From an uncultured Alphaproteobacteria bacterium (GTDB lineage Bacteria > Pseudomonadota > Alphaproteobacteria > Rhodobacterales > Rhodobacteraceae), in the NCBI GenBank assembly GCA_902537235.1, contig CACBAO010000004.1, positions 43,200 through 107,199 on the forward strand: a stretch of 64,000 nucleotides of DNA, read 5' to 3'. Below are positions 45,947 through 55,468 of the stretch, one piece after another (positions within the stretch are counted from its first letter, which is position 1; the number at the start of each line of letters is the position of its first letter). Position numbers and translations under genes: made by a program. Under the pieces are notes generated by a model, which was not told where the DNA came from, made no database searches, and saw nothing but the letters and a program-made list of their open reading frames with translations.

Positions 45947-47221
45947 ATGGCTGATTTATTAGTAAGAAATTGCTTATTATCAAAAAACAAAGACCCTCAA
46001 GACATTTTAATTAGGGGAGGAGTTATTAAAGACATAGCATCAAAAATTACAGCAGATAATATCCCCGTCATAGACGCTGATTTTCACTTTGTTACTGCCC
46101 CATTTGTTGACAGTCACTTTCATATGGATGCAACACTAAGCTACGGCCTTCCCCGTTTAAATAAAAGTGGGACGTTGCTAGAAGGCATCAAATTGTGGGG
46201 AGAATTGAAACCAAATCTTACTGCTGATGCCGTAAAGGAACGAGCCTTGAAATTCTGCAAGTGGGCAATAGCTAGGGGAACCTTAGCAATTCGAAGTCAT
46301 GTAGATGTCTCTGGCCAAAACCTAGTTGGAGTTGAAGCACTCCTAGATGTTAGAGAAACGATGAAGGGTTTAATTGATATACAGTTGGTTGCTTTTCCAC
46401 AAGATGGATTACTCAGAGCCAATTGTTTGGACAATTTGACAGCAGCGCTTGACATGGGAGTTGACGTAGTTGGTGGAATTCCTCACTTTGAGAGAACCAT
46501 GGAGGAGGGTCATGAGTCTATTCGTATACTATGTGAGATTGCCGAAAAGCGCGGGCTTCTTACAGACCTGCATTGCGATGAAACAGATGACCCTATGTCA
46601 AGATACGCTGAAAAACTTGCATTGGAAACTATAAGGCTTGGGCTAAAGGGCCGAGTGGCCGGTTCTCACCTTACCTCAATGCATTCAATAGATAATTACT
46701 ATTTCACAAAGCTTATCTCATTACTTGTTGAAGCTGATCTAAATATTATCGCTAACCCCTTAATAAATATTACGATTCAAGGAAGACAAGATAATTACCC
46801 TAAGAGAAGGGGATTAACTAGAATACCAGAACAAATCAATGCGGGTCTAAAGGTGGCATTTGGACATGATTGCGTTATGGATCCTTGGTATCCACTAGGC
46901 TCCCATGATATGCTAGAGGTAGCACACATGGCCTTACACTGCTGTCATATGACAGGAATTGATGACATGATATCATGCTTTGATGCGGTAACGACCAATG
47001 CGGCCTCTATACTTCATTTAGATAATTATGGTATAAATAAGGGATCAAATGGAGATTTGGTAATTTTGCAATGTAAAGATCCCATAGAAGCCATAAGACT
47101 TAAGCCAGCAAGGCTATTTGTTGTTAGACGTGGAAAAGTTATAAGCTCTACCAGTCCAGTAAACTATGAACTAAACTTAGGCTCAAAAATAGAAAGAGAA
47201 GATTTGCTTTTCAAAGGCTAG
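45947..47221 (+). CDS. Cytosine deaminase-like amidohydrolase
   Basis: Amidohydrolase that would convert cytosine (or a related base such as isoguanine or creatinine) to uracil plus ammonia. Metal and substrate ligands: VDSHFHMDATLS (HxH), LLTDLHCDETDDP (His, Glu), VAGSHLTSMHS (His) and AFGHDCVMDPW (Asp). The tracked start 45914 is a GTG-frame extension; the ATG at 45947 has AGGGAGA eight bases upstream (424 residues). Last gene of the BMP importer operon, so it probably acts on the imported base. Confidence 0.85.
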   Translation: MADLLVRNCLLSKNKDPQDILIRGGVIKDIASKITADNIPVIDADFHFVTAPFVDSHFHMDATLSYGLPRLNKSGTLLEGIKLWGELKPNLTADAVKERALKFCKWAIARGTLAIRSHVDVSGQNLVGVEALLDVRETMKGLIDIQLVAFPQDGLLRANCLDNLTAALDMGVDVVGGIPHFERTMEEGHESIRILCEIAEKRGLLTDLHCDETDDPMSRYAEKLALETIRLGLKGRVAGSHLTSMHSIDNYYFTKLISLLVEADLNIIANPLINITIQGRQDNYPKRRGLTRIPEQINAGLKVAFGHDCVMDPWYPLGSHDMLEVAHMALHCCHMTGIDDMISCFDAVTTNAASILHLDNYGINKGSNGDLVILQCKDPIEAIRLKPARLFVVRRGKVISSTSPVNYELNLGSKIEREDLLFKG

Positions 47222-47232
47222 TCTTTTTTTTT

Positions 47233-48453
47233 ATGAATATCCGTGTTTTATTTGAGATTTGGCAAACTAATGCCTTTACAATTTTGTTTCTTGCAGGCTT
47301 CCTTACAAGCGTTGCCCGATGGTTCGAAGTGTTCTTGTTTTCAGTAATTGCATGGAAACTCACCGGAAACGCTTCAATAGCAGCACTTTTAATAATGCTG
47401 AGGTTGCTAGGTGTTGCAGCAACAGGAGTAACTTTTAGCTTTGCTGGCGCATTTGTCGTGAGAAAAAAAGTTGTTTTGGGTGCAAGTTTAATCTGTTCTT
47501 TATGCTCATTATTTGTTTTTGTATACTCACAAATAGGACTAAACATTAATGTTTTTTTATTGGGTCTACTATCAATTTTGAGTGGCTCACTATGGAGCAT
47601 CGATTTTTCATTTCGAAGGCCTATGCTTGCTGATTCCCTTCCCGACAATTTAATTTCAGCCGGGGTTTCTTTAGATGTTTTATCTAGTCACGCGACAAGA
47701 ATATTGGGACCTTTAATTGGTGGTATTTTTTTGACCTATTTTGATCTGAATGCGGGTGTTTTTTTTGTATTTCTTCTCTATGCACTGTCAGTTTTTTTAG
47801 TTTCTACCCAAAAAGAAGATGCATTAACAACTAATTCAAATAGCTATACTCAATCACTTCTAAAAGTTATTGGACAGACAAGAGATAATGTCAATTTGTT
47901 ATCTGTAATATCTCTAACTTTCGTTTTCAATATTTTTGCCCTCCCATTCATCGCATTGATAAGTCTATTGCTTATTGAAAAATTTAATCCAAACGAATTA
48001 TATATCGGGGTGTTTACGTCCTTGGAAGGAATTGGAGCTCTATTAGGAGGAACGGCTATAACAGTTATTGCAATCAAAAGAAAATTGATTAGCTTTATAT
48101 CTTTCCTGACAATTATTTTGCTATCTATATCTCTATCTGCGTCAAGCAACTCGATTTCTATGTATCTTTTCTCTATATTAATTTTTGGAACGGCTACTGC
48201 TTGTTATTCAGCATTACAAAGTACCATAATCTATATTAATTCCACTCCAGAGCTTCGTTCCTCTACTTTCAGTTTGCTTACAATAGCTATTGGCTGTGGC
48301 GCACTCGGTTCGCTAAACATTTATTTAATGTCAGATTTCTTCACCACTGAAGAGATTTCTAAATTTATGGCAATCGAAGGATTACTGGTGGGTTTGTTTT
48401 TTATAATTATAGCCTCAGTACGGTTCCCAATATCCAAATTTTTTGAAAAGTAA
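47233..48453 (+). CDS. Major facilitator superfamily transporter
   Basis: A 406-residue protein with about twelve helices and a central charged loop (STQKEDALTTNSNSYTQS) between halves. The pattern resembles multidrug-efflux-like MFS proteins with a short N-terminus. It begins eleven bases after the cytosine deaminase stop, but no ribosome binding site is evident. Could export a nucleobase analogue or be unrelated. Confidence 0.82.
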   Translation: MNIRVLFEIWQTNAFTILFLAGFLTSVARWFEVFLFSVIAWKLTGNASIAALLIMLRLLGVAATGVTFSFAGAFVVRKKVVLGASLICSLCSLFVFVYSQIGLNINVFLLGLLSILSGSLWSIDFSFRRPMLADSLPDNLISAGVSLDVLSSHATRILGPLIGGIFLTYFDLNAGVFFVFLLYALSVFLVSTQKEDALTTNSNSYTQSLLKVIGQTRDNVNLLSVISLTFVFNIFALPFIALISLLLIEKFNPNELYIGVFTSLEGIGALLGGTAITVIAIKRKLISFISFLTIILLSISLSASSNSISMYLFSILIFGTATACYSALQSTIIYINSTPELRSSTFSLLTIAIGCGALGSLNIYLMSDFFTTEEISKFMAIEGLLVGLFFIIIASVRFPISKFFEK

Positions 48454-48533
48454 AATTTGAAGAACTTTAATTTTTATTAGGTAATTAGTTGAAAAATGCT
48501 GTATTGCATTCTATTTTGCTGTAACTTTAAGAA

Positions 48534-50204
48534 ATGATTGTGAAGGATAAGCACACAAAATATAAGCCATCAGACCCAGTATCTTTGGATAAAAGAACTT
48601 GGCCCAATAAAGCTATAAAAAAACCTCCAATTTGGTGTAGCGTTGACCTAAGAGATGGCAACCAAGCCTTGGTAGAACCAATGGATACATCCCGTAAGCT
48701 TAGGATGTTCAAAACGTTAGTCTCTATGGGCTTTAAAGAGATTGAGATCGGGTTCCCATCTGCCTCTGACACAGACTTTCAATTTTGTCGACACCTAGTA
48801 GATAATGACCTAATACCAAATAATGTGACAGTACAGGTACTCACACAAGCTAGAGAACACCTAATTGATAAGACATTTGAAGCTTTAAAGGGTTGCAAGT
48901 CGGCAATTTTACATCTTTATAACTCAGTATCAACTTTGCAGCGTAAGGTTGTTTTTAAACAAGATAAAGAGGGAGTTAAGAAAATTGCAGAAGATGGTGC
49001 AGAAATGGTCTTTGAGAGATTAAAGCATTTGCCGGATACTGCACTGACCCTTCAATATTCTCCAGAAAGTTTCACGGGAACTGAACTAGATTATGCACTC
49101 GATGTTTGTGAAACTGTATTGGATTGCTGGAAGGCATCAAAACAAAACAAAGTAATAATTAATTTGCCAGCAACGGTAGAGATGTCGACCCCGAACATTT
49201 ATGCAGATCAAATTGAATGGATGAGCAATAATTTCACAGATAGAGATAGGGTTATATTATCGTTACATCCCCATAACGATAGAGGAACAGGAGTTGCTGC
49301 AACTGAGCTTGGCTTACTGGCGGGAGCCGATAGAGTTGAAGGAACACTGTTTGGCAATGGGGAGCGAACAGGAAACGTCGATATAGTAACTTTAGGACTA
49401 AACATGTTTACCCAAGGTGTTGATCCAGAACTAGATTTTTCTGATATCAATAAACTTATTGAGACTGCGGAGTTTTGCAACCAACTACCTGTACACCAGC
49501 GTCATCCCTATGCGGGGCTCTTGGTCCATACCGCATTCTCAGGTAGTCATCAGGATGCTATTAGAAAAGGGATGGAAGCAATTTCAAAGTCTAATGACCC
49601 TCATTGGGAGGTTCCATATTTGCCAATTGATCCCAGTGATATTGGTAGAACTTATGAAGCAATAATTAGAGTGAATTCGCAGTCAGGAAAGGCTGGTTCT
49701 GCTTGGTTGTTAGAACAAGAACACAACATTAATATACCAAGGGGAGCTCAAATTCAGTTTAGCCAAGCAGTTCAGAGCATAGCTGACGAGTCAGGCAAAG
49801 AAATAACTTCAGATATGATTTGGAGTATATTTGAGCAAGAATTTTTGAAAAAAGGAAAGTTTTCTCTTCTCAAATTTAAAAGTAAGAAAATGTCAAACGC
49901 TGATAACACTGAATTTATTGAGGCGACTATAGAACATAACGGGGAAAAAATAAAAATTTCTTCAACAGGCAACGGTCCAATAAGTGCTTTTGTAAATGCG
50001 ATGAGAGATACTTTCAAGCTAACTTTTATGCTTAATGATTTCGGTCAAAACACAAGAAGCTCTGGGTCCTCTGCTGAAGCAGCAGCCTACATAGAAATTA
50101 AGGTTCCAGATGAAAATGGGCAAAGTGTGTTCGGTGTAGGGATAGATACGTCCATAACTCTGGCCCCAATCAAGGCCGTAATAAGCGCTATAAACAGAAT
50201 ATAA
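48534..50204 (+). CDS. leuA: 2-isopropylmalate synthase (long form)
   Basis: First committed step of leucine biosynthesis: condenses acetyl-CoA with 2-oxoisovalerate. CSVDLRDGNQALVEPMD carries the catalytic Arg-Asp and is typical of the type-2 LeuA with 550-600 residues. SLHPHNDRGTGVAATELGLLAGADRVEGT gives the metal-binding HxH segment. The C-terminal 130 residues (from GKFSLLKFKSKKM) form the leucine-sensing allosteric domain. Single-gene unit. Confidence 0.93.
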   Translation: MIVKDKHTKYKPSDPVSLDKRTWPNKAIKKPPIWCSVDLRDGNQALVEPMDTSRKLRMFKTLVSMGFKEIEIGFPSASDTDFQFCRHLVDNDLIPNNVTVQVLTQAREHLIDKTFEALKGCKSAILHLYNSVSTLQRKVVFKQDKEGVKKIAEDGAEMVFERLKHLPDTALTLQYSPESFTGTELDYALDVCETVLDCWKASKQNKVIINLPATVEMSTPNIYADQIEWMSNNFTDRDRVILSLHPHNDRGTGVAATELGLLAGADRVEGTLFGNGERTGNVDIVTLGLNMFTQGVDPELDFSDINKLIETAEFCNQLPVHQRHPYAGLLVHTAFSGSHQDAIRKGMEAISKSNDPHWEVPYLPIDPSDIGRTYEAIIRVNSQSGKAGSAWLLEQEHNINIPRGAQIQFSQAVQSIADESGKEITSDMIWSIFEQEFLKKGKFSLLKFKSKKMSNADNTEFIEATIEHNGEKIKISSTGNGPISAFVNAMRDTFKLTFMLNDFGQNTRSSGSSAEAAAYIEIKVPDENGQSVFGVGIDTSITLAPIKAVISAINRI

Positions 50205-50275
50205 TCTTCTGGTTAAAGCATTAAACAAATACAGTATTGATTGCTTTTTTACAGTGCTTCTCTCATTATCTTCAA

Positions 50276-50878
50276 ATGAAAAAATATAGCTTATTATGTT
50301 TTATAATGCTCCTTTGTGTTTTTAACCCCAAAATTAGTATAGCTGAACCTGGGTTTTTCCTACAAACACTTACGAGCCGTCTTGTTGATTGGGTTTTCGG
50401 GCGCATAGACATTTACATTGAAGATAAACCAGATCGAAGTGAAAAAACTTTGGATGGAAAAGGTATTTCCGAGGCAAAAAAACAACCTGAGAAAAAAGTA
50501 TCCATTAAGACTGATGAAGTTGTCAAAAGAGATGATACTTATTACGAAAAGTTTTCAAACGTCCCATTTTCCGGGTACATTGAGTCCTATTATCCAAATG
50601 GTCAACTGAAAATCATTGGGGAATTCTCTGATGGTAAAAAAGTTGGGGAGTGGAACGAATACTATATGAATGGAATTAAGAAATCTGGAGGTCAGTTTGC
50701 TCGTGGTAAAAAGGACGGTGCTTGGATGTATTATTATTTAAATGCAAATATTAAAGAAAAACAATTTTATAATGACGGGAATAAAGACGGTCTATGGGAA
50801 AAATTTGATATTGATGGAACCATAGTCCAAACTGAATCTTATCAAAATGGACGTTGGATTATTACTACAATTAATTGA
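50276..50878 (+). CDS. Secreted YwqK/MORN-like repeat protein
   Basis: From the ATG at 50276 (tracked start is a TTG 13 codons upstream) a signal peptide MKKYSLLCFIMLLC...SIA is followed by a lysine-rich linker. Repeats of the YwqK/MORN type follow: GYIESYYPNGQLKIIGEF, GEWNEYYMNGIKKSGGQF, GAWMYYYLNANIKEKQFY and GLWEKFDIDGT. A second such protein is at 57538. It lies 23 bases before a P450 gene. Role unknown; similar repeats occur in cell-surface or toxin-associated proteins. Confidence 0.78.
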   Translation: MKKYSLLCFIMLLCVFNPKISIAEPGFFLQTLTSRLVDWVFGRIDIYIEDKPDRSEKTLDGKGISEAKKQPEKKVSIKTDEVVKRDDTYYEKFSNVPFSGYIESYYPNGQLKIIGEFSDGKKVGEWNEYYMNGIKKSGGQFARGKKDGAWMYYYLNANIKEKQFYNDGNKDGLWEKFDIDGTIVQTESYQNGRWIITTIN

Positions 50879-50901
50879 AATCATCTTATAAACTTTAGTC
50901 T

Positions 50902-52107
50902 ATGAATATAGAATCTTTTGACTTATATAATCCTCCTACAGACTTTATAGATAACGTTTACAAATACTATAAATTACTCAGAGAAAAATCACCGATCCAT
51001 AAAAACCCCGATGGCTCTTATGTTTTAACAACATATAAAGAAATTGTTAGTGTCTATCGAAATTTTAAGATTTGGAGCTCTGATAAAAAAACAGAATTTG
51101 GCGCTAAATTTGGTGCATCACCCCTTTTTGAACACCATACAACTTCCGTCGTTTTTATAGATCCGCCGGATCATACTAGGATAAGGAAAATTTTCCAACA
51201 GGCTTTTACTCCTAAATCTATTCGTGGGTTAGAAACAGATATTATCGAATTAGTAGATAGTTATATGGTTACGATGCATGAGAAAAAAAAGTTTGATTTT
51301 GTTTCAGATTTTTCTTTTCGACTTCCGGTAGATGTAGTTTGTGGCGTTTTGGGGATACCGAGCGAGGATCGACAATTAATTAGAGACTGGGCACATAAAA
51401 TTCTTTGTGCATTAGAGCCTAAACTTACACCTAAACAGTTAGATGAGGGCTCGACCGCTGTTGTAAACTTCAAGCAATATCTTAAGGATCAGATTAGATT
51501 TCGAAAAACTCATAAAGATATTAATAAAGCCAATGAAATTCTTTCACTTTTGATTGAATCAGAAGGCATAGAATTATCTGAAACAGAGTTGCTTCATCAA
51601 TGCATTTTTATGCTGAATGCTGGTCATGAAACCTCAACAAATATGTTATCCCATGGGCTTAACGAACTGATTAATCATGGGGATCAATTTAAGTTGTTGC
51701 AACAAGAGCCTGAAAGAATTGGTACTGCTATTGATGAAATTCTTAGATTTCAACCACCAATCCAGATTAATAACAGACGATGTTTGAAAACAACTAGGTT
51801 GGAAGATGTAATAATTCCAGAGGGGACTCCAGTTCACATGATTATTGCTGGAGCCAACAGAGACCCCTCTCAATTTTTTGAGCCTGAAATCTTCAATATT
51901 TCAAGATCACCAAACAGACATTTATCTTTTGGACTAGGCATTCATATATGTGCTGGTATTAATCTGGCACGTCTAGAAGCAAAGGTTGCTTTTTTAAGGC
52001 TAATGTCTTCATTTAAAGAAATAAACCTATTAAAAAAACCAGATGTAGCGAAGCGAATTAGATTCCGAGAGATAAAAGAGATGCAGGTTGAGGTATCTTC
52101 GTTTTGA
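50902..52107 (+). CDS. Cytochrome P450
   Basis: A 401-residue soluble bacterial P450 (class I type). I-helix oxygen-activation motif AGHETST (about residue 240), ExxR as EILR, PPIQINNR as the PERF-region equivalent, and heme loop LSFGLGIHICAGINLAR with the Cys ligand near residue 350. Needs ferredoxin and reductase partners, none of which are in the window. Substrate unknown. Probably cotranscribed with the YwqK-like gene upstream. Confidence 0.92.
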   Translation: MNIESFDLYNPPTDFIDNVYKYYKLLREKSPIHKNPDGSYVLTTYKEIVSVYRNFKIWSSDKKTEFGAKFGASPLFEHHTTSVVFIDPPDHTRIRKIFQQAFTPKSIRGLETDIIELVDSYMVTMHEKKKFDFVSDFSFRLPVDVVCGVLGIPSEDRQLIRDWAHKILCALEPKLTPKQLDEGSTAVVNFKQYLKDQIRFRKTHKDINKANEILSLLIESEGIELSETELLHQCIFMLNAGHETSTNMLSHGLNELINHGDQFKLLQQEPERIGTAIDEILRFQPPIQINNRRCLKTTRLEDVIIPEGTPVHMIIAGANRDPSQFFEPEIFNISRSPNRHLSFGLGIHICAGINLARLEAKVAFLRLMSSFKEINLLKKPDVAKRIRFREIKEMQVEVSSF

Positions 52108-52129
52108 TGAATTTGCAGGTAATATCGTC

Positions 52130-52160
52130 GGCTAAAAAAGGCCACGTCCCCCGTGTAGCC
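52130..52160. other. Locally GC-rich foldable segment in a 200-base gap
   Basis: GGCTA pairs with TAGCC and, inside it, CACG pairs with CGTG around a TCCCC loop, with an eight-base bulge. The following stretch (AGGGAGGAAAGAC...GGTCGCTGCTCG) is also richer in G+C than its surroundings. It may be a small RNA or a degraded element. The rest of the 52108-52308 gap is AT-rich with nothing evident. Confidence 0.25.
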
Positions 52161-52308
52161 TAGTTAGGGAGGAAAGACAAAGGTCGCTGCTCGTTATTTA
52201 TGAAACATAAAATTTTGTTCGATAACCCTTGAGATACAACAATAGCAAAAAAATTCTAATTTGTATACTTTTTATAATCCAACACTTTAAAAGTATTCGG
52301 TTTTTTGA

Positions 52309-52569
52309 TTAGAAGAATGATAGAAAGGAAAGTAACATTAGACCAATAACGATGGTATAACCAACAAATTGGATAGCTCCCTTGCTTCTTGCAGTAAGCT
52401 TGTGATTAAGTACATGTAAGAAGAAATAAGCAAACAGATGAAAAATTAGATACATCACTATGCTAAGAGGAATAAGTATCCACCAGTCAAGAAAACCTAT
52501 CTGTTTAAATTTCCCTTTTATTTTATCATTCCATCCCGATTTAATGTTCAAAAATAAGTCTAAAAACAA
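52309..52569 (-). CDS. Two-helix small membrane protein
   Basis: An 86-residue protein with an N-terminal amphipathic part and two hydrophobic helices (about residues 30-52 and 66-86). Family not recognised. Its start overlaps the end of the FkbM methyltransferase gene by ten bases, so translation is coupled. Confidence 0.6.
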   Translation of the reverse strand: MFLDLFLNIKSGWNDKIKGKFKQIGFLDWWILIPLSIVMYLIFHLFAYFFLHVLNHKLTARSKGAIQFVGYTIVIGLMLLSFLSFF

Positions 52570-53705
52570 TGCAAAGCGAATGCGTTAGGTCTTTGATCAT
52601 TCAATATTATCTCGTTAGCAATTTTAAAAATAGTATCAGGAGTAGCCTTTCCCCATTCATTTTTGAAAGTTTCTTTACCCTTAATTTGGCCCCAGTGATT
52701 TCTTACATATTCCATATTGTAAATTTTAAAAAGTTCATCTACAAGATGCTCAAATGCCTTTGGATTTCTTTTGTGAATAAACTTAGGGTGTATTTCCAAG
52801 AATATTTGTGGCCTAAGATTTCTTATTACCTCCCATCCTCCTTCAAATGCTTCTACTTCAAAACCTTCAATATCCATCTTTATTACTGAAGGCTCCAGAT
52901 TAAGCATAGATGATAAATCATTTAGGGTGGTCGTATTGTAGCCTAACTTACTTCCGATGAATTTGTTAACTACAACACCTCTTTCATTTGTATTCTTTTT
53001 GATAAGATTGCTCGCATAAAAATCAGGTTCAAGTGATACAACTTCTTTACTCTTAATCACTTTGCTAAAAATGCTACTGTAATAACCTATATGTGCTCCG
53101 ATGTCATATACAATATCAGTTTCTCCAACGTTTTTTAAGATTTTTTTTACCATCAAAGGCTCATAGCAACCGTAATTATTGATGGATTTCTGCATCGTAG
53201 ATCGAGGATCTATTCCTATCAAAGAGAAAGTAATATTTGAATCAATCGATACATTCACCGTGTCCGCAAGCTTCAAATAAAAATTTTCATTTTCTTTAAG
53301 TTGCACACCATTTTTATTCAAAAAGACATTTATTTCTTCTGCGTTTAACCCCTGTTCAATTAAAAATTGTATGCACCCATTTATACTCGTTGGAGACCTT
53401 GGATTCGATTTCAATGAACTTAAATAATGATCTTGAGCAGTTGATAATTGTCCCCTCTTAAAATTAATATATGCAATCCAATGAAGGCTATCAGAGTGAT
53501 TGGGGAGATATCTTAATGCTTTCAAAAAATAATCTTCAGCAGGAACCAAATCTTCCAAAAAAATTAAGCTTAACCCCATATTGTATAAAGTAAGATGCTT
53601 GTCAGTTGGTATATTTTCTTTATAGGACTTTTCAAAAAGGGTGAAGGCTTGCTCATATTTACCCTCAGAAAAAGCTAGCAATCCCTTGCCAAAATTTGTT
53701 TTCAT
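52560..53705 (-). CDS. TPR-FkbM fusion methyltransferase
   Basis: Residues about 1-130 form TPR repeats (YNMGLSLIFLEDLVPAEDYF, HWIAYINFKRGQLSTAQDHY). Residues about 185-350 are an FkbM-type SAM methyltransferase: VYDIGAHIGYYSSIFSKV is motif I, SLEPDFYASNLI motif II, and VIKMDIEGFEVEAFEGG the characteristic FkbM IDVEG-like motif. TPR fusions often act on glycans or proteins. Substrate unknown. Confidence 0.85.
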   Translation of the reverse strand: MKTNFGKGLLAFSEGKYEQAFTLFEKSYKENIPTDKHLTLYNMGLSLIFLEDLVPAEDYFLKALRYLPNHSDSLHWIAYINFKRGQLSTAQDHYLSSLKSNPRSPTSINGCIQFLIEQGLNAEEINVFLNKNGVQLKENENFYLKLADTVNVSIDSNITFSLIGIDPRSTMQKSINNYGCYEPLMVKKILKNVGETDIVYDIGAHIGYYSSIFSKVIKSKEVVSLEPDFYASNLIKKNTNERGVVVNKFIGSKLGYNTTTLNDLSSMLNLEPSVIKMDIEGFEVEAFEGGWEVIRNLRPQIFLEIHPKFIHKRNPKAFEHLVDELFKIYNMEYVRNHWGQIKGKETFKNEWGKATPDTIFKIANEIILNDQRPNAFALHCF

Positions 53706-53844
53706 TTGTTAAGTCTCGCTGGTTACGGTAATACTATCCATAAACACAAAGTAGTAAAGCCTAATCAACTTTTTTTTAAGTCACTTTATAGCTGAACATT
53801 TTTTTGGTATGTTATTTTTATAGAAAATTATTAGGGGTTTTAAC

Positions 53845-54594
53845 ATGCGTTTAAGGCAATTGGTTATTGCTACAAGTGAGATGGACCTTCTAGCATATAG
53901 TATTTGCGATCTTTTCGAGCTGAAAAGAACATTCAGTGATCCAGAGTTAATTGTCTTTGGCTTAAAAAATGTTCTAATTCCTTTGGGCGACACCTTTTTA
54001 GAGCTGATAACGCCCATTAAAGAAAATACTTCGGCGGAACGTTTCCTTAAAAAAAGAGGTGGTGACGGAGGCTATATGGTCATTGTTGACTCAGTCGATC
54101 TGGAAAAAGAACGAAAAAGGCTGGAAACCACAGAACTTGATATTGTGTGGTACGAAAATCGTAAGTTTGAAGATATTCATGGTCAATCTCTTCATCTTCA
54201 CCCAAAACAAGTTGGTGGTGCTATTTTGTCGATAGATAATATGAAACCTGCGTCTTCTTGGCTCTGGGCTGGAACAGAATGGGAGAAAGATATAAATAAA
54301 TCAATGGTAAGTCACCTTTCTGGCGTTAACATCTGCACTCCAAATCCAAATAATTTATTATCTAATTGGGAAAGAGCGTTAGGTAGGAAAAGATCAGTAG
54401 CTCGTACTTCAATCGATTTATCAGGATCAAGTATAAACTTTGTTATGAATACTCAGTCACAATCTGAGCACGTATCAGCCTTTCAAATTCATACAGCAAA
54501 CAGGATAGATTTAGAAAATAGAGCAGCGAGCAGAGGTTTTTTGATAAACAATAATATTCATTTGGGCGGCGTAGACTTTCTACTAGTTGAATGA
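53845..54594 (+). CDS. Glyoxalase-like (VOC superfamily) protein
   Basis: A 249-residue protein with two vicinal-oxygen-chelate-like halves. It opens with LRQLVIATSEMDLLAYSICDLF, continues PLGDTFLELITPIKEN with the Glu ligand position, and DGGYMVIVDSVDLEKERKRL closes the first repeat. The second half starts at MVSHLSGVNICTPNP. It fits the Glyoxalase_3-type family. Reaction unknown. AGGGG lies eight bases before the ATG. Confidence 0.78.
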   Translation: MRLRQLVIATSEMDLLAYSICDLFELKRTFSDPELIVFGLKNVLIPLGDTFLELITPIKENTSAERFLKKRGGDGGYMVIVDSVDLEKERKRLETTELDIVWYENRKFEDIHGQSLHLHPKQVGGAILSIDNMKPASSWLWAGTEWEKDINKSMVSHLSGVNICTPNPNNLLSNWERALGRKRSVARTSIDLSGSSINFVMNTQSQSEHVSAFQIHTANRIDLENRAASRGFLINNNIHLGGVDFLLVE

Positions 54595-54697
54595 AATAAT
54601 AGCCGTAAGGATATCTCTAGGTTTACTTTGCATAAATAAATAATAAAAGACCTATTGACGTTGATAATTCTTATCCTATTTCATCGTGAGGAGAAAC

Positions 54698-55060
54698 ATG
54701 ATGATGACAGTATTTTACGATGGAAAATGTGGCCTTTGTAGCAGGGAGATAGGTCATTACATGAAGATCAGCCCTCCCGCAACTTTTATTTGGCTCGATA
54801 TCGCAAATGAGCCACAACACCTAAATAAGATCAATGTTTCTCAAAGTGATGCACTAAGAAGGTTGCACGTTTCTGACCAGACAGGAACTATATATATTGG
54901 AATTGATGCTTTCATAGCTATTTGGAAAAAACTTCCAAGGTGGCGTCTGTTAGCGCTTTTTTGTGCTATTCCAGGGGCGCGATCTATACTTAGTTTGCTT
55001 TACAACAAATTTGCTGATTGGAAGTTTTCGCGATCCGCCCATTGCCAAATGTCAATCTAA
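54698..55060 (+). CDS. DCC-family thiol-disulfide oxidoreductase-like protein (DUF393)
   Basis: A 120-residue protein beginning MMMTVFYDGKCGLCSREIGHY, which carries the DUF393 hallmark YDGxCxLC. The later block LHVSDQTGTIYIGIDAFIAIWKKLP is typical of the family. It is probably a redox-active or dehalogenase-associated protein; biochemical role unsettled. I use the ATG at 54698 with GAGGAG five bases upstream instead of the tracked GTG. Ten bases before a membrane protein gene. Confidence 0.85.
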   Translation: MMMTVFYDGKCGLCSREIGHYMKISPPATFIWLDIANEPQHLNKINVSQSDALRRLHVSDQTGTIYIGIDAFIAIWKKLPRWRLLALFCAIPGARSILSLLYNKFADWKFSRSAHCQMSI

Positions 55061-55069
55061 AACAAACCA

Positions 55070-55468
55070 ATGAGAAACGATTTTAAAAAAGCGGTGTTAG
55101 TAAAATCGTTCCTATTCCTACTAATAGTTTTTTGGGGTGGCTACAATTCAACCGTAATGAATACAAGCGGAAACGGCAGGTTTCTTACCGATATTGGCAA
55201 TATACTATTTTTGATTTTTTCTATTATCTATACGTGTAATGCATTTCTTCTTATAAAACTTAAAAATTTGGGCAGATTGACCTACTTACCATTGGTCTTA
55301 CTCTTTGTTTTTTTAGGATTTGTAAGCGAGCTCTTTAATCCGATGCAAATAAAACAAGATTATTTTTACTTATTTATTTTTTATGTTATTTCCCCGCTAT
55401 TTTTTATTATGCAAGGTATAGTACTTATGATGCTCATGTTAAAAAGTGTTCAGGAAAACTTTCACTAG
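55070..55468 (+). CDS. Four-helix membrane protein of unknown function
   Basis: A 132-residue protein with four hydrophobic helices (about residues 10-27, 44-64, 72-92, 104-127). Family not recognised. It follows the DUF393 gene by ten bases, so they are likely one operon. Its stop codon directly abuts the left arm of an inverted repeat that reaches the next gene's ribosome binding site. Confidence 0.62.
   Translation: MRNDFKKAVLVKSFLFLLIVFWGGYNSTVMNTSGNGRFLTDIGNILFLIFSIIYTCNAFLLIKLKNLGRLTYLPLVLLFVFLGFVSELFNPMQIKQDYFYLFIFYVISPLFFIMQGIVLMMLMLKSVQENFH

Noticed and set aside
47211-47648. 145-codon minus-strand ORF opposite the MFS gene
   Set aside because: Low-complexity translation opposite a clear membrane protein; shadow frame.
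52165-52200. GGGAGGAAAGAC resembling the start of the RNase P RNA core
   Set aside because: The rest of the conserved RNase P RNA core is absent and the downstream sequence is AT-rich.
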